From JAXLYE01 sp046351595 (GTDB lineage: Bacteria > Myxococcota_A > Polyangia > Palsa-1104 > JAEUJZ01): DNA of 64,000 nt. How positions within the stretch are numbered: the stretch's first letter is position 1; every line of letters begins with the position of its first letter. The stretch spans positions 62,001 to 126,000 of the forward strand of contig JAXLYE010000001.1 in the NCBI GenBank assembly GCA_046351595.1. Direction: 5' to 3'. A program made the position numbers and the translations under genes. The notes beneath the pieces were generated by a model that saw only the letters and a program-made list of their open reading frames with translations, ran no database searches and was not told the origin of the DNA. Of the stretch, positions 8,667-17,216 are shown one piece after another.

Positions 8667-8852
8667 GGGTGTGGCTCTCATTCTGCGCAGCTGGGTTTGC
8701 CTCATGAACAGCGACGGGCCCCTGAGCGCTGCAAGGCGGCAGAGGCACGGGAACAGAGCCTTCGTACCAAACTCTAGCGTTTAGGGGACCTGGCCTTCTC
8801 TCTCGACAGGGCAACTAAGCAATCTCATCTGCTCAGAATGAGAGCCACACCT
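8667..8852. mobile_element. 186-bp MITE-like element with terminal inverted repeats and 8-bp target duplication
   Basis: The arms 8668-8690 and 8829-8851 are inverted copies matching at 22 of 23 positions; they begin GGTGTGGCTCTCATTCTG. The octamer CTTTCATG occurs on both outer sides, at 8659-8666 and 8853-8860, one base beyond the arms. That is the pattern of a transposed element with target-site duplication. The 138 bp between the arms contains no open frame worth calling, so it is non-autonomous. An 8-bp duplication occurs in several IS families, including ISL3, IS66 and IS256; I cannot assign one. Confidence 0.72.
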
Positions 8853-9193
8853 CTTTCATGCGGCTTCGGTGATGACCGTCTGCTTATAGCTTACTGATCC
8901 CTTCGTGCATTCCTACAGCCTGACCACCGCATCGCACATCGGCTCAGACTTGGCAACAAGGTCGTAGTTTCCGACGAGCAGTAGCCGGCCAGGCGCGGGC
9001 GGACGCTGAGCTCATGCGTCACAGAGAAGGAAGTCTGCCCCGACTGTGCGGGTCCTTTCGTCGCGGAGGGTTCGATGGCCTCGGCTACCAGCCCCCAGAG
9101 TCGTCGAGCCTGGCTCGCCTCTGCCTACTACAGGTAGGTAGCTGTGCTATAAGTACCCCGCAAGCCGTTGCATCGCAGAGAGGATTTCCTGCG

Positions 9194-10396
9194 ATGCGAA
9201 CCGAGAAGGCGATCGTTCTCGGACCCTACGTCGAAGAGCACGGAGGCAGGCAGCGATACCGGCTCATCCTCAAGTCACTCGGGAGGCGCAAGTCTCTCTT
9301 CTACTCGACGCTGGCCGAGGCTGGACGTGCCAAGGCGCGGCTCGAAAAGGAGGCGTTCCGGCTCGACGAGAAGTCGATCGAGCAGATGATCAACGAGTAC
9401 CACGACCACGTCGGAGCGTTTGAAGGCTACCGAGAGAGAACCCGGACCAAAGAGCGAGAGCGCCTCCTGCACTTCTTCGGGAGCAGAGCGAGCGAGATGC
9501 ACCTGTCGGCGATCACCGAGCGAAAGGCCGAGGAGATGTACCGGAGCCACGCCCAGCGGCTCGGGTACACCACAGGCCGTCCTCTGTCTCCGACGACGCA
9601 CCGCGGCGACCTGCGCATCTTGAAGCGGTTCGGCGCCTGGGCACAGAAGGCTGGCCACATCGGCAAGAATCCTTTTGCCCTCGTCGAGCCGATCGGGCGG
9701 GACCGGACCGGCAAGCCGCAGCTGCGCATGGACGAGCTGGACCGCTGGCTGCAGGTCGCCTGGGCCGATGTGCAGGCGGGCGACCGCTCCTCGCTGGTGG
9801 CGATGCTGTGCCTGTGGCGAGGGCTGCGGGTCTCCGAGGTGCTGAACCGCGTCGTCCGCGACCTGGACGAGGACGGGTCCGTGCTCGTCATCGAGCGCGC
9901 CAAGACGCGGGCCGGCAACCGCCGCGTCGACATCCCCGAGTTCCTGCGGCCGTTCGTGAAGCGGCTGTGCGATGGGCAGGCGCGGGATGCCTGGCTGATT
10001 CGGCAGGAGGCGGAGCCCAGCAAGCCGCGTCCCCAGCAGATCATCCACCGCCGGGTGCGGTCGATCTGCCGGCGGGCCAAGGTGCCGCTCATCTGCACGC
10101 ATAGCTTGCGCGGCATGAACGCGACGCTGAAGCTGCAGGCGGGCGCCTCCGAGGACTACGTGGCCCGCAGCATCGGCCACACGTCCTTTGGCATCACGCT
10201 TCGGCACTACGTGGATCCGAGGGTCAAGGCGGCGCTGGATGCCCGGCGCGTGGATGCGGCCCTGGCTCGCATCACCGGTGGCTCAGCTGCCAAAGCCGGG
10301 CCCTCTTCGGCCGTTCAGGCTTTGCTACGCTCGCTCTCGGAGGCCGAACGGGCGGCTCTCCTTCAGACCCTACTGGCCGAGCACCCGCCGCAGTAG
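9194..10396 (+). CDS. tyrosine recombinase / phage-type integrase
   Basis: The product is 400 residues from the ATG at 9194, which has GAGAGGA about 10 bp upstream; the frame is open further upstream without a better start. An N-terminal arm-binding region (RQRYRLILKSLGRRK), a SAM-like core-binding domain (about 60-165) and the catalytic domain are in the usual order. Catalytic residues are visible: R212 (GLRVSE), H303 and R306 (HSLRG), H329 (GHTS) and Y339 (LRHYVDP). Such enzymes integrate phages and genomic islands at short identical core sites. The gene is the last island gene and points at the truncated kinase, the classical arrangement of an integrase next to its attachment site. Its composition is intermediate between the island and the chromosome. 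Confidence 0.92.
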   Translation: MRTEKAIVLGPYVEEHGGRQRYRLILKSLGRRKSLFYSTLAEAGRAKARLEKEAFRLDEKSIEQMINEYHDHVGAFEGYRERTRTKERERLLHFFGSRASEMHLSAITERKAEEMYRSHAQRLGYTTGRPLSPTTHRGDLRILKRFGAWAQKAGHIGKNPFALVEPIGRDRTGKPQLRMDELDRWLQVAWADVQAGDRSSLVAMLCLWRGLRVSEVLNRVVRDLDEDGSVLVIERAKTRAGNRRVDIPEFLRPFVKRLCDGQARDAWLIRQEAEPSKPRPQQIIHRRVRSICRRAKVPLICTHSLRGMNATLKLQAGASEDYVARSIGHTSFGITLRHYVDPRVKAALDARRVDAALARITGGSAAKAGPSSAVQALLRSLSEAERAALLQTLLAEHPPQ

Positions 10397-10436
10397 GCGG
10401 TTTCGATGCGTTCCCCAGCGGTTCCCCAAGGCCCTA
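10397..10436. other. inferred island/chromosome junction (attachment site region)
   Basis: This interval separates the integrase stop from the point where the minus-strand kinase frame ends prematurely. It contains the direct repeat GTTCCCCA twice (about 10410-10417 and 10421-10428), which could be recombinase binding sites. Kinase-like sequence (FTVENLIA) is still recognisable just to the right, so the crossover core should lie within these 40 bp. The matching site at the other island end is outside the window, so the core cannot be defined here. Confidence 0.5.
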
Positions 10437-11144
10437 TGCGATGAGGTTCTCGACGGTAAATCTGGCAGTGTGCCTCTCAAACAGCATCACGCCGAGCTGG
10501 TACAGATCGCTGCGCCCGTCGCACGCGACGCGGGCCTCGACCTGCTCGGGGGACATGTAGGCGGGGGTCCCGATCGGGACGCGCGCCGCCTGCCCCTCCT
10601 GCTCGCCGCGTAAGCCGCCGGCGATCCCGAAGTCGGTGATGACGGTACGCCCGCTCTCCGAAACCAGGATGTTGTCGGGCTTGAGATCGCGGTGGATCAC
10701 GCCCGCCGCGTGGGCCGCGGCGAGCCCCGCGCACACCGGCAGCAGCAGCTCGATCGCACGCGGCAGCGGCAGGCGGCGCGTCGCCGGGACCTCGCGGCCG
10801 ACCACGCGCGACAGCGTCGTGCCGTCGACGAACTCCATGGTCAGGAAGCGCTCGCCCTGGCACTCGCCGATGTCGAATACGCGCGCCACGTTCGGGTGCG
10901 TGACGCGGCGGGCCAGCCGGACCTCGTTGCGGAAGCGGTCGATGACGCCCGGCGCGTCGATCATGTCGCGGCGCAGCACCTTGAGCGCCACGTCCTCGCC
11001 GAGCGCGGTGTCGGTCGCGCGGTAGACGGTGCCGTACGCGCCTTCGCCGAGCAGCGCCTTGATCTCGTAGCGACCGGCGAACAGCGAGCTGCCTTCGGTG
11101 CCGCTGGCGTTCAGATCCTCTCGGGTTGGAGGGGCGGGCATCAT
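10434..11144 (-). pseudogene. Ser/Thr protein kinase, 3' truncated at the integrase junction
   Basis: The 236-residue frame starts at ATG 11144 (or 11141) and contains an N-lobe with LGEGAYGTVYRA, catalytic lysine in VALKVL, the catalytic loop VIHRDLKPDN, ITDFGIAGG and the activation-segment end GTPAYMSPEQ. It follows the Hanks-type fold through the segment DLYQLGVMLFE, then becomes weakly kinase-like (TARFTVENLIA) and stops. The last C-lobe helices, and any membrane or sensor part that myxobacterial kinases usually carry, are missing. The stop lies 37 bp from the integrase stop, so I infer that island insertion cut the gene. The remnant is probably not a working kinase. The rest should lie at the other island end. 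Confidence 0.78.
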
Positions 11145-11547
11145 CGCGCGTACGGGCTCCGGGCGCGGCGCAGCAGCCGCTCGATACGCCGCCCCTTGCG
11201 TGGAGGAGCGCAGGGCCGGGCGCGCAGCCGCGTGCCCAGCCCGGGGACGGCACAGGGTCTCCTCAGCATGCTGCTAGGGTACCAGCCCCGGCGCTCGGCG
11301 TCAGCGACGCGCTGCAGCGGTCGCGGTCCAGGTCCGCAGCGCGCTTTTCCGCTGCATCCTCGCAGACCTGGCTCACGCGCCGCCGCGCGCGGCGTCCAGA
11401 TCGCACAGCGCCCACCGCGTCCCAGCTGCGCCCCGCGGACTGCGCTCACCGCGTACGATGAAACTCCTCTTTCTCTTCATGTCCGCTTCATGGCGCCTTG
11501 GCCGCGACACCGCATGCTCGACCCGTAACCAGCTAGGAGCGCGCAGC
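11145..11547. other. 403-bp divergent intergenic region without a supported gene
   Basis: It separates the kinase remnant from the radical SAM gene, so promoters for both should lie here. Very GC-rich frames cross it on both strands but none has family signatures. The distal part near 11460-11500 is locally richer in A/T and could hold the radical SAM promoter. Confidence 0.45.
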
Positions 11548-13227
11548 ATGAACGGGAACGGGAACGGGAATGTGAACGGCAGCCGAGGGACCCCGACGCT
11601 CTTCTGGCCCGAGGCGATGCGGGCCGCACCACCGCTTCTGGCCGAGGCTCCAGCCGGGGCGCGCAGGCGGCGCTACGCGCTCCTCATCAACCCCTTTTAT
11701 CCCAAGGATCCGCACGCCAGCTTCGGCAAGCACGTGCTCACCCCGACGCTGGCCCTGACCTCGGTCGCGGCAGCGACCCCCGCGGGCTGGGAGGTGCGCT
11801 ACTTCGACGAGAACCTGCTGCACGGCCCGCCGCCGCTCGATCCGCTGCCCGAGGTCGTCGGCATCACCGTGCACCTGACCTTCGCCGAGCGCGCCTACGC
11901 GCTGGCGCGCCACTACCGCAGCCGCGGCTGCAAGGTCGTCCTCGGCGGCCTGCACGTCCTGTCGTGCCCCGACGAGGCGGCGCCGCACGCCGACGCGCTG
12001 GCGCTGGGCGACGGGGTCGAGGTGTGGCCGCAGATCCTGCGCGACTTGGCAAGCGACTTGCCCGAGGATGTGACCGGCGACTTGCCCGCCGAATTGCCCG
12101 ATGCAGCCGCGCCGCGTGAAGGCTGTGAAGATCGTGCGCGCAAGCGCGCCCTGTCGCTTCACACAGAGCGCGAGCGCATCGCCGGCACGCCCGTCTACCG
12201 CGGCGACTTCCGCCGCGCCTACCGCGACGATCCGCCGCCCCGCCGTGACCTGCTGCCGCGGCGCAGCTTCCTCACCACCTCGAGCCTGATCGCGACGCGC
12301 GGCTGCCACAACCGCTGCGGCTTCTGCTACCTGTCCACCGACGGGCTGCAGATGCCCTACCGCATGCGCGATCCCGAGCAGGTCGCGGCCGAGTTTTCCG
12401 CCGACGAGCAGCCCTACGGCGTGTTCATCGACAACAACCTCGGCTCCAGCCGCGAGTACCTGCGCCGCCTCTGCCGCGCCTTGCGCCCGCTCAACAAGAT
12501 CTGGAGCGCCGCGGTCACGATCGACGTCACCGAAGATCCGCAGCTCGTGCGCGACATGGCGCTAGCCGGCTGCACCGGCGTGTTCATCGGCTTCGAGTCC
12601 CTGACCGATCAGAACCTGACCGACGCCGGCAAGCGCACGCCGCGCCCCGCGGACTACGGCCGCCGCGTGCGCATCCTGCACGACAGCGGCATCCAGGTGA
12701 ACGGCAGCTTCGTGCTCGGCTTCGATCACGACGGGCCCGATGTCTTCGCGCGCACCGCCGAGTGGGTCGAAGAGAACCGCCTGGAGTGCGCGACCTTCCA
12801 CATCCTGACGCCCTACCCCGGCACGCCGCTGTTCCGCCAGATGGAGGCCGAGGGGCGCCTCTTGCACAAGGACTGGAGCCGCTACGACACCGCCCACGTC
12901 GTCTTCCAGCCCCGGCGCATGACCGTCGAGCAGCTGCAGGCCGGGTACGCGTGGCTGTACCAGCGGCTGTTCTCGCACCGATCGATCTGGCGGCGGCGCC
13001 CCGAGGATCCGCGCGCGGTGCCCGCGTACCTGGCGATGTCGTATCTCTACAAGCGCTCGAACTACCTGTGGCACCTGCTGATCCGGAACGATCTGGTGCA
13101 CTCGGTGTGGCGACCGCTCGTCGAGCTGACGCGCCTGCGCCACCTGCGCTTCCGCGAGGAGCTCGCGCAGCGCCCGCTCGAGAGCCCCCTGCCCACCCGC
13201 GGCGCCGTGATCTCTGCAGGCGTCTGA
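11548..13227 (+). CDS. B12-binding-domain radical SAM protein
   Basis: The product is 559 residues. The ATG at 11548 has AGGAG at 11535-11539. After an Asn-Gly repeat at the N-terminus, residues about 42-175 resemble a cobalamin-binding Rossmann domain (YALLINPFYP, VVGITVHLTF, GCKVVLGGLHV). The radical SAM cluster motif CHNRCGFC follows (C253, C257, C260), with GVFIGFESL and VNGSFVLGFDHDG later in the barrel. Such proteins use a [4Fe-4S] cluster and SAM to methylate, cyclise or modify unactivated carbons; the substrate is unknown. A membrane phosphoglycosyl transferase gene follows after 20 bp, which suggests a shared role in making or modifying a lipid-linked glycan or related envelope molecule. 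Confidence 0.85.
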   Translation: MNGNGNGNVNGSRGTPTLFWPEAMRAAPPLLAEAPAGARRRRYALLINPFYPKDPHASFGKHVLTPTLALTSVAAATPAGWEVRYFDENLLHGPPPLDPLPEVVGITVHLTFAERAYALARHYRSRGCKVVLGGLHVLSCPDEAAPHADALALGDGVEVWPQILRDLASDLPEDVTGDLPAELPDAAAPREGCEDRARKRALSLHTERERIAGTPVYRGDFRRAYRDDPPPRRDLLPRRSFLTTSSLIATRGCHNRCGFCYLSTDGLQMPYRMRDPEQVAAEFSADEQPYGVFIDNNLGSSREYLRRLCRALRPLNKIWSAAVTIDVTEDPQLVRDMALAGCTGVFIGFESLTDQNLTDAGKRTPRPADYGRRVRILHDSGIQVNGSFVLGFDHDGPDVFARTAEWVEENRLECATFHILTPYPGTPLFRQMEAEGRLLHKDWSRYDTAHVVFQPRRMTVEQLQAGYAWLYQRLFSHRSIWRRRPEDPRAVPAYLAMSYLYKRSNYLWHLLIRNDLVHSVWRPLVELTRLRHLRFREELAQRPLESPLPTRGAVISAGV

Positions 13228-13247
13228 CAGAAGGAGATGGAGAGAGC

Positions 13248-13841
13248 ATGGACACGAAGCGGCTGCTGGATGTGACCTTGATCGCGCTGACCGCGCCGGT
13301 GTTCGGCAGCGCGCTGGCGGCGCTGATCGGCGCGGTGCGGATCTGCGACGGCGCGCCGGTGTTCTTCCTGCAAGAGCGGATCGGCAAGGATCAGCGCCGC
13401 TTCCGCATCTTCAAGCTGCGCACCATGACGCAGGAGGCCGATCCCAAGGCGCGCCGACCGACGCGCCTGGGCGACTTCCTGCGCCGGCGCGGCCTGGACG
13501 AGATCCCGCAGTTCCTCAACGTGCTGCGCGGCGACATGAGCCTCGTCGGCCCGCGCCCGCTGTCCCCCGCCGACGCCGAGCGGCTGATCGCGCGGCACCC
13601 GCCGTTCGCCGAGCGCTTCGTCCTGCCGCCCGGCATCACCGGCCTGGCCCAGATCTGCCAGGTGCTCGGCGCCGAGCGCACCGCCCGGCTCGACGCCTAC
13701 TACGCGCGCCACCGCTCCCTCGGTCTCGACCTGCGCATCCTCCTTCACACGGTCTTCATCAACCTGGTCGGCAAGCGCCGCGGCGCCCTCGATCCGCGGC
13801 GGCTCGATCCCCGGCTGGGCGACGTCCTGGCCGACGCGTAG
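13248..13841 (+). CDS. monotopic phosphoglycosyl transferase (bacterial sugar transferase family)
   Basis: The product is 197 residues, the size of the minimal PglC-type enzymes. It has one re-entrant hydrophobic N-terminal helix (KRLLDVTLIALTAPVFG), the GAPVFFLQERIG segment, FKLRTM, and the Asp-Glu catalytic dyad in RGLDEIPQFLNVLRGDMSLV followed by GPRP. These enzymes transfer a sugar-1-phosphate from a UDP-sugar to polyprenyl phosphate at the inner membrane, the first committed step of many glycans. The ATG at 13248 has GGAGA/AAGGAG sequences just upstream and lies 20 bp after the radical SAM gene, so the two are likely co-transcribed. Other glycan genes are not seen nearby, so the pathway is unknown. 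Confidence 0.88.
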   Translation: MDTKRLLDVTLIALTAPVFGSALAALIGAVRICDGAPVFFLQERIGKDQRRFRIFKLRTMTQEADPKARRPTRLGDFLRRRGLDEIPQFLNVLRGDMSLVGPRPLSPADAERLIARHPPFAERFVLPPGITGLAQICQVLGAERTARLDAYYARHRSLGLDLRILLHTVFINLVGKRRGALDPRRLDPRLGDVLADA

Positions 13842-13908
13842 ATCGCAACGGCGTCGTGACATAAGCCTTTTACGCGCGCGGATTTGCTGCTACGTCTTGC
13901 CCGCTCGC

Positions 13909-14424
13909 ATGCCGCCCGGCCTCATCCTCCATCCCAAGACCTGCTCCGCCGAGTACCGCTGCTCGGCGTGTGGCCACACGCAGCCCGTCGAGTTCACCGA
14001 TCCCGCCGCCTTCAACGAGGACGAGCCGATCGGCGGCCGCAACGAGTGGGCGCAGCGCGCCGCGCTCGACTCGGCGCAGCGCAAGCTCGACAAGGCCGCC
14101 CAGCGCGCCCTGCCGCTCGTGCCCTGCCCGCGCTGCGGCGCGACCGATGCCCTCGCCGTGCGCCGCGCCTACCTGCGCGCCGCGCTGCCGCTGGTCGGTC
14201 TGCTGCCCGCGTCGTTCATGGTCGGCTTCATCCTGCTGTCCATGCTCTTCCCCGGCTCGCGCGGCGCCCTGTTCGGACCGATCCTGGGATCGATCGGGCT
14301 GTCGCTGGTGCTCTCGGCGCTGGTGATCGGCCGCGGCCAGCGCCGCCTGCTCGGCGAGGCGCAGTCGAGCGTCCGCTTCCTGCCGCCGCCCGCCGCGGCA
14401 CCGGCCGAACCCGCCGCGCGCTGA
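13909..14424 (+). CDS. zinc-ribbon protein with two membrane helices, unknown function
   Basis: The product is about 171 residues from the ATG at 13909; a TTG at 13897 is an alternative. Two Cys pairs, CSACG near residue 20 and CPRCG near residue 73, form a probable treble-clef or zinc ribbon. They are followed by two hydrophobic helices (LRAALPLVGLLPASFMVGFI and GPILGSIGLSLVLSALVIG) and a proline/alanine-rich tail. I do not recognise a named family. It stands alone, 67 bp after the sugar transferase and 107 bp before an outer-membrane-like gene, all on +. Confidence 0.65.
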   Translation: MPPGLILHPKTCSAEYRCSACGHTQPVEFTDPAAFNEDEPIGGRNEWAQRAALDSAQRKLDKAAQRALPLVPCPRCGATDALAVRRAYLRAALPLVGLLPASFMVGFILLSMLFPGSRGALFGPILGSIGLSLVLSALVIGRGQRRLLGEAQSSVRFLPPPAAAPAEPAAR

Positions 14425-14531
14425 AGGAGCGCTCGCGATCGCAGGGACCGATACCTGCGGACCGATCGCACAGACCGATCTCGCGCGACACATTCCTGCG
14501 CTGTCCGCGCGGTCAGGGGCACCTAAGGGGC

Positions 14532-15512
14532 ATGACCGCAAAGCACCAGGTCCGCCCCCGTCGATCCCCTGTCCTCTCGTCGCTGGCCTTGACGCTCGGC
14601 CTGATCGCCGCGGCGCCGCCGAGCGCGCGCGCCCAGCCCAGCGCCCCCGACTCGCCGCAGCCCACCGGCACCGCCCTGCCCTGGCCGGGCGCCGCCGCCG
14701 CCGCGCCGTCCGACGAGCCGCGCCCGCTCATCCCGTCCACCTTCGCGCTCAAGACCCCGACCCGCTCGGTCGCCTTCCGCCTGAACGCCGAGCTCGGGAC
14801 GATCGGCGTGCTGAAGCACACGATCCAGTTCAGCCAGGACGGCACGCAGCTCGACTACGTGCGCGAGGGCGGCCAGGACAACCTGTCCTTTTTCGCCCGC
14901 ATCTCCGCCGAGCTCGAGCTGTTCCGCCGCCACTCCTTCATCTTCCTCTACCAGCCGCTCGACCTGCGCACCGAGCAGGTGCTGTCCCGCGACGTCAGCA
15001 TCGACAAGCTGACGTTCCCGGCGGGCACGCCCGTGGACTTCCGCTACGGCTTCGATTTCTACCGCTTCAGCTACCAGTTCGACTTCCTGAAGAGCGCCCG
15101 CCACGAGCTGGCGCTGGGCCTGGGCATCCAGATCCGCAACGCCAACATCAGCTTCACCTCGGCCGACGGCACGCTGCGCCGGATCAACCACAACATCGGC
15201 CCGGTGCCGCTGTTGCGCCTGCGCGCCCGCTACACCTTCGACAGCGGCGTATTCCTCGGCACCGAGATCGACGGCCTGTACGCGCGCGGCAAGGTCATCA
15301 CCGGCAGCCTCTACTCGTTCGAGGGCGCGCTGCTCGACGCCTCGGTGCGCGTCGGCCTGGTCGTGAGCTCGTTCCTCGACGTCTACCTCAACCTGCGCTA
15401 CCTCGGCGGCGGTGCCTCCGGCGTCAGCGAGAACGATCCGCCTCCCGGCGACGGCTACACCGACAACTGGCTGCACACGCTGACCGCGTCCATCGGCTTC
15501 ACGATCCGCTAG
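14532..15512 (+). CDS. outer-membrane beta-barrel-like protein
   Basis: The product is 326 residues. It begins with basic residues and a signal peptide (LSSLALTLGLIAAAPPSARAQ, predicted cleavage after ARA), then a low-complexity linker and a body of alternating hydrophobic and polar strands rich in aromatic residues. It ends in ASIGFTIR, with a hydrophobic/aromatic pattern like terminal beta-strands of outer-membrane proteins, although the final residue is Arg rather than Phe. Segments such as FYRFSYQFDF and LRARYTFDSGVFLGTEIDGLY look like transmembrane strands. I do not recognise a specific family or transported solute. The ATG at 14532 is preceded by TAAGGGG. Confidence 0.65.
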   Translation: MTAKHQVRPRRSPVLSSLALTLGLIAAAPPSARAQPSAPDSPQPTGTALPWPGAAAAAPSDEPRPLIPSTFALKTPTRSVAFRLNAELGTIGVLKHTIQFSQDGTQLDYVREGGQDNLSFFARISAELELFRRHSFIFLYQPLDLRTEQVLSRDVSIDKLTFPAGTPVDFRYGFDFYRFSYQFDFLKSARHELALGLGIQIRNANISFTSADGTLRRINHNIGPVPLLRLRARYTFDSGVFLGTEIDGLYARGKVITGSLYSFEGALLDASVRVGLVVSSFLDVYLNLRYLGGGASGVSENDPPPGDGYTDNWLHTLTASIGFTIR

Positions 15513-15518
15513 GACAAC

Positions 15519-15553
15519 GTCCTAGATTTAGGACGATGTCCTAGATTTAGGAC
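15519..15553. terminator. tandem hairpin-forming repeat between convergent genes
   Basis: The 16-mer GTCCTAGATTTAGGAC occurs at 15519-15534 and again at 15538-15553. Each copy is a 6-bp stem with a 4-base loop, and AGGAC...GTCCT pairing across copies is also possible. The repeat sits between the convergent barrel-protein and glyoxalase II genes, suggesting a bidirectional terminator, although no long T run follows. Confidence 0.55.
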
Positions 15554-15573
15554 ATCGTTCTAAAACGTATCTT

Positions 15574-16359
15574 CTAAAATGTATCTTTCCACGCGCGCAG
15601 CCGCGCCAGCACCTCGGCGCCGTCGAGCTCTGCGTGCGCGACCGGCGGGCGACCGGCGACGGCGCGGCGCACCGCCTCGATGTCCGTGCGCAGGAACGGG
15701 TTGGTGTCGCGCTCCTCGTGCATCGTCGAGGGCACGGTCGGCTCGCCGCGCCTGCGCTGGGCCCGCACCGCCTCGCGCCGCGCCTTGAGCGCCGCGCTCT
15801 GCGGCTCGACCTCGGCGGCGAAGTTGAGGTTGTTCTCGGTGTATTCGTGGCCGCTGTAGACGCGCGTGTCGCCGGGCAGCGCCGCGAGCCGCGACAGTGA
15901 GGCGTGCATGTCGGCGGGCGTGCCCTCGAACAGGCGGCCGCAGCCGGCGCCGAACAGCGTGTCGCCGGTGAAGAGCACGCCGGCCTCGGCGAAGTAGAAG
16001 GCGACCGCGGTGCGGGTGTGGCCGGGGATGTGCAGCGCGACGCCGCGCGCGCCCAGCACGGTGAACTCCTCGCCGTCCGCGAGGCCGCGGTTCTGCGCCG
16101 GGATGCGGTGGCCCGAGCGCGCCTCGTCGGCGTGCCCGAAGACCTCCAGCCCGGGGAAGTGCTGCGCCAGCTCGGAGTTGCCGTTGACGTGATCGTAGTG
16201 GTGGTGCGTCGACAGGATCGCGACCGGCCGCCGCTCGCCGAGCGCCGCCAGCACCGGCCCGGCCTCGGAGGCGTCGACCACCGCGACCTCGGAGCGGCCC
16301 GGCAGCGTGATCAGGTAGGCGTAGTTGTCGCGGTAGCAGGGGACGGCCTGGACGTGCAT
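15574..16359 (-). CDS. gloB: hydroxyacylglutathione hydrolase (glyoxalase II)
   Basis: The product is 261 residues, matching glyoxalase II, which hydrolyses S-D-lactoylglutathione to D-lactate and glutathione in methylglyoxal detoxification. The metallo-beta-lactamase fold motifs are present: THHHYDH (two-metal site), PGHT, FTGDTLF with the bridging Asp, and GHEYT. The C-terminal helical region (ERDTNPFLR) is the glutathione-binding part specific to GloB. The ATG at 16359 starts the conserved MHVQAVPCYRDNYAYL, like E. coli GloB. A glutathione S-transferase gene lies 85 bp upstream on the same strand, consistent with a small thiol-detoxification group. Confidence 0.93.
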   Translation of the reverse strand: MHVQAVPCYRDNYAYLITLPGRSEVAVVDASEAGPVLAALGERRPVAILSTHHHYDHVNGNSELAQHFPGLEVFGHADEARSGHRIPAQNRGLADGEEFTVLGARGVALHIPGHTRTAVAFYFAEAGVLFTGDTLFGAGCGRLFEGTPADMHASLSRLAALPGDTRVYSGHEYTENNLNFAAEVEPQSAALKARREAVRAQRRRGEPTVPSTMHEERDTNPFLRTDIEAVRRAVAGRPPVAHAELDGAEVLARLRAWKDTF

Positions 16360-16444
16360 GGTCGAATCCTAAACCGCCGGTCCGGCGATGCCCAGGTCTT
16401 CTGCGAAGGCGGACTGCTGCTGTTGGCGGCGCTCGCCGCGCGGA

Positions 16445-17092
16445 CTAGTTCGGAAAGAGGTGGGCGTACGGCTGAGCCTCGCGCAGCACGCGCGCGAAAG
16501 AAGGTCGCTCCTCCAGCCGGCGCAGGTACGCGGCCACGCTCTTGTGCCCATCGCCGAGCGGGACGACACGGTTCGCGTAGTGCAGCGCCGGCGCGGCCGC
16601 GCAGTCGGCCAGCGTGAACGCCTCGCCCGCGGCCCAGGTCCGCTTGGCCATCTCCGGCTCGATCATTCCGTACGCGGTGCGCAGCCGCTCGCGCGCCTGC
16701 TCGACACCGAGCGGATCGCCCTCTCCCGGCGGGCGCAGGCGGTCGCCGACGATCTTCTGCATCGGCTCGTGCACGTAGTGATCGTAGAAGCGATCCCACA
16801 GCCGCGCCTCGAGCGCCGACTCGGGATCCGCGGGCACGAGCGCCACCGCGCCCGGGTGGTGCTGCGAGAGGTACTCCAGGATGATGCTCGACTCCGGGAT
16901 CGTGCGGCCGCGCGCCTCGTCGCGCAGCACCGGGAACTTGCCGATCGGCCAGACGCGCAGGAACGCCGCGCGCGAGGCCTCGTTGCCGAGGTCTACGACC
17001 TGGGCGGTAAACGGCGTCGCGTTCTCGTAGAGCCCGACGAGGACCTTCCAGCAGTAGGACGACAGGGGGTGCATGTAGAGCGTGAGAGACAT
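16445..17092 (-). CDS. glutathione S-transferase family protein
   Basis: The product is 215 residues with the two GST domains. The N-terminal thioredoxin-like part has MHPLSSYCWKV with Ser/Cys candidates for thiol activation, WPIGKFPVL (cis-Pro) and the glutathione-binding ES pair in IPESSIILEYL. The C-terminal helical domain has FTLADCAAAPAL, the GST N-capping motif. The family conjugates glutathione to electrophiles or reduces and dehalogenates substrates; the exact reaction is not predictable. It lies upstream of gloB on the same strand, and both point to glutathione use in this organism. Confidence 0.88.
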   Translation of the reverse strand: MSLTLYMHPLSSYCWKVLVGLYENATPFTAQVVDLGNEASRAAFLRVWPIGKFPVLRDEARGRTIPESSIILEYLSQHHPGAVALVPADPESALEARLWDRFYDHYVHEPMQKIVGDRLRPPGEGDPLGVEQARERLRTAYGMIEPEMAKRTWAAGEAFTLADCAAAPALHYANRVVPLGDGHKSVAAYLRRLEERPSFARVLREAQPYAHLFPN

Positions 17093-17216
17093 GGCCGGGA
17101 CCTCCTCCGCGGACGAGCCGCGCGTGCGAACCGAGCGGCCTTTATCGTCGAGGATGCGCGCGCTGGCAACCGGTCAAGAGGGGGTATTCCTGGGGATCCG
17201 GCTCGGGCCTCGTGCC

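Noticed and set aside
9014..9193. Upstream N-terminal extension of the integrase
   Set aside because: The extra 60 residues have no arm-binding pattern, and the ATG at 9194 has a ribosome site and starts the normal recombinase N-terminus.
10397..10440. tRNA gene as integration target
   Set aside because: No cloverleaf or T-loop sequence was found next to the integrase; the disrupted neighbour is a kinase gene.
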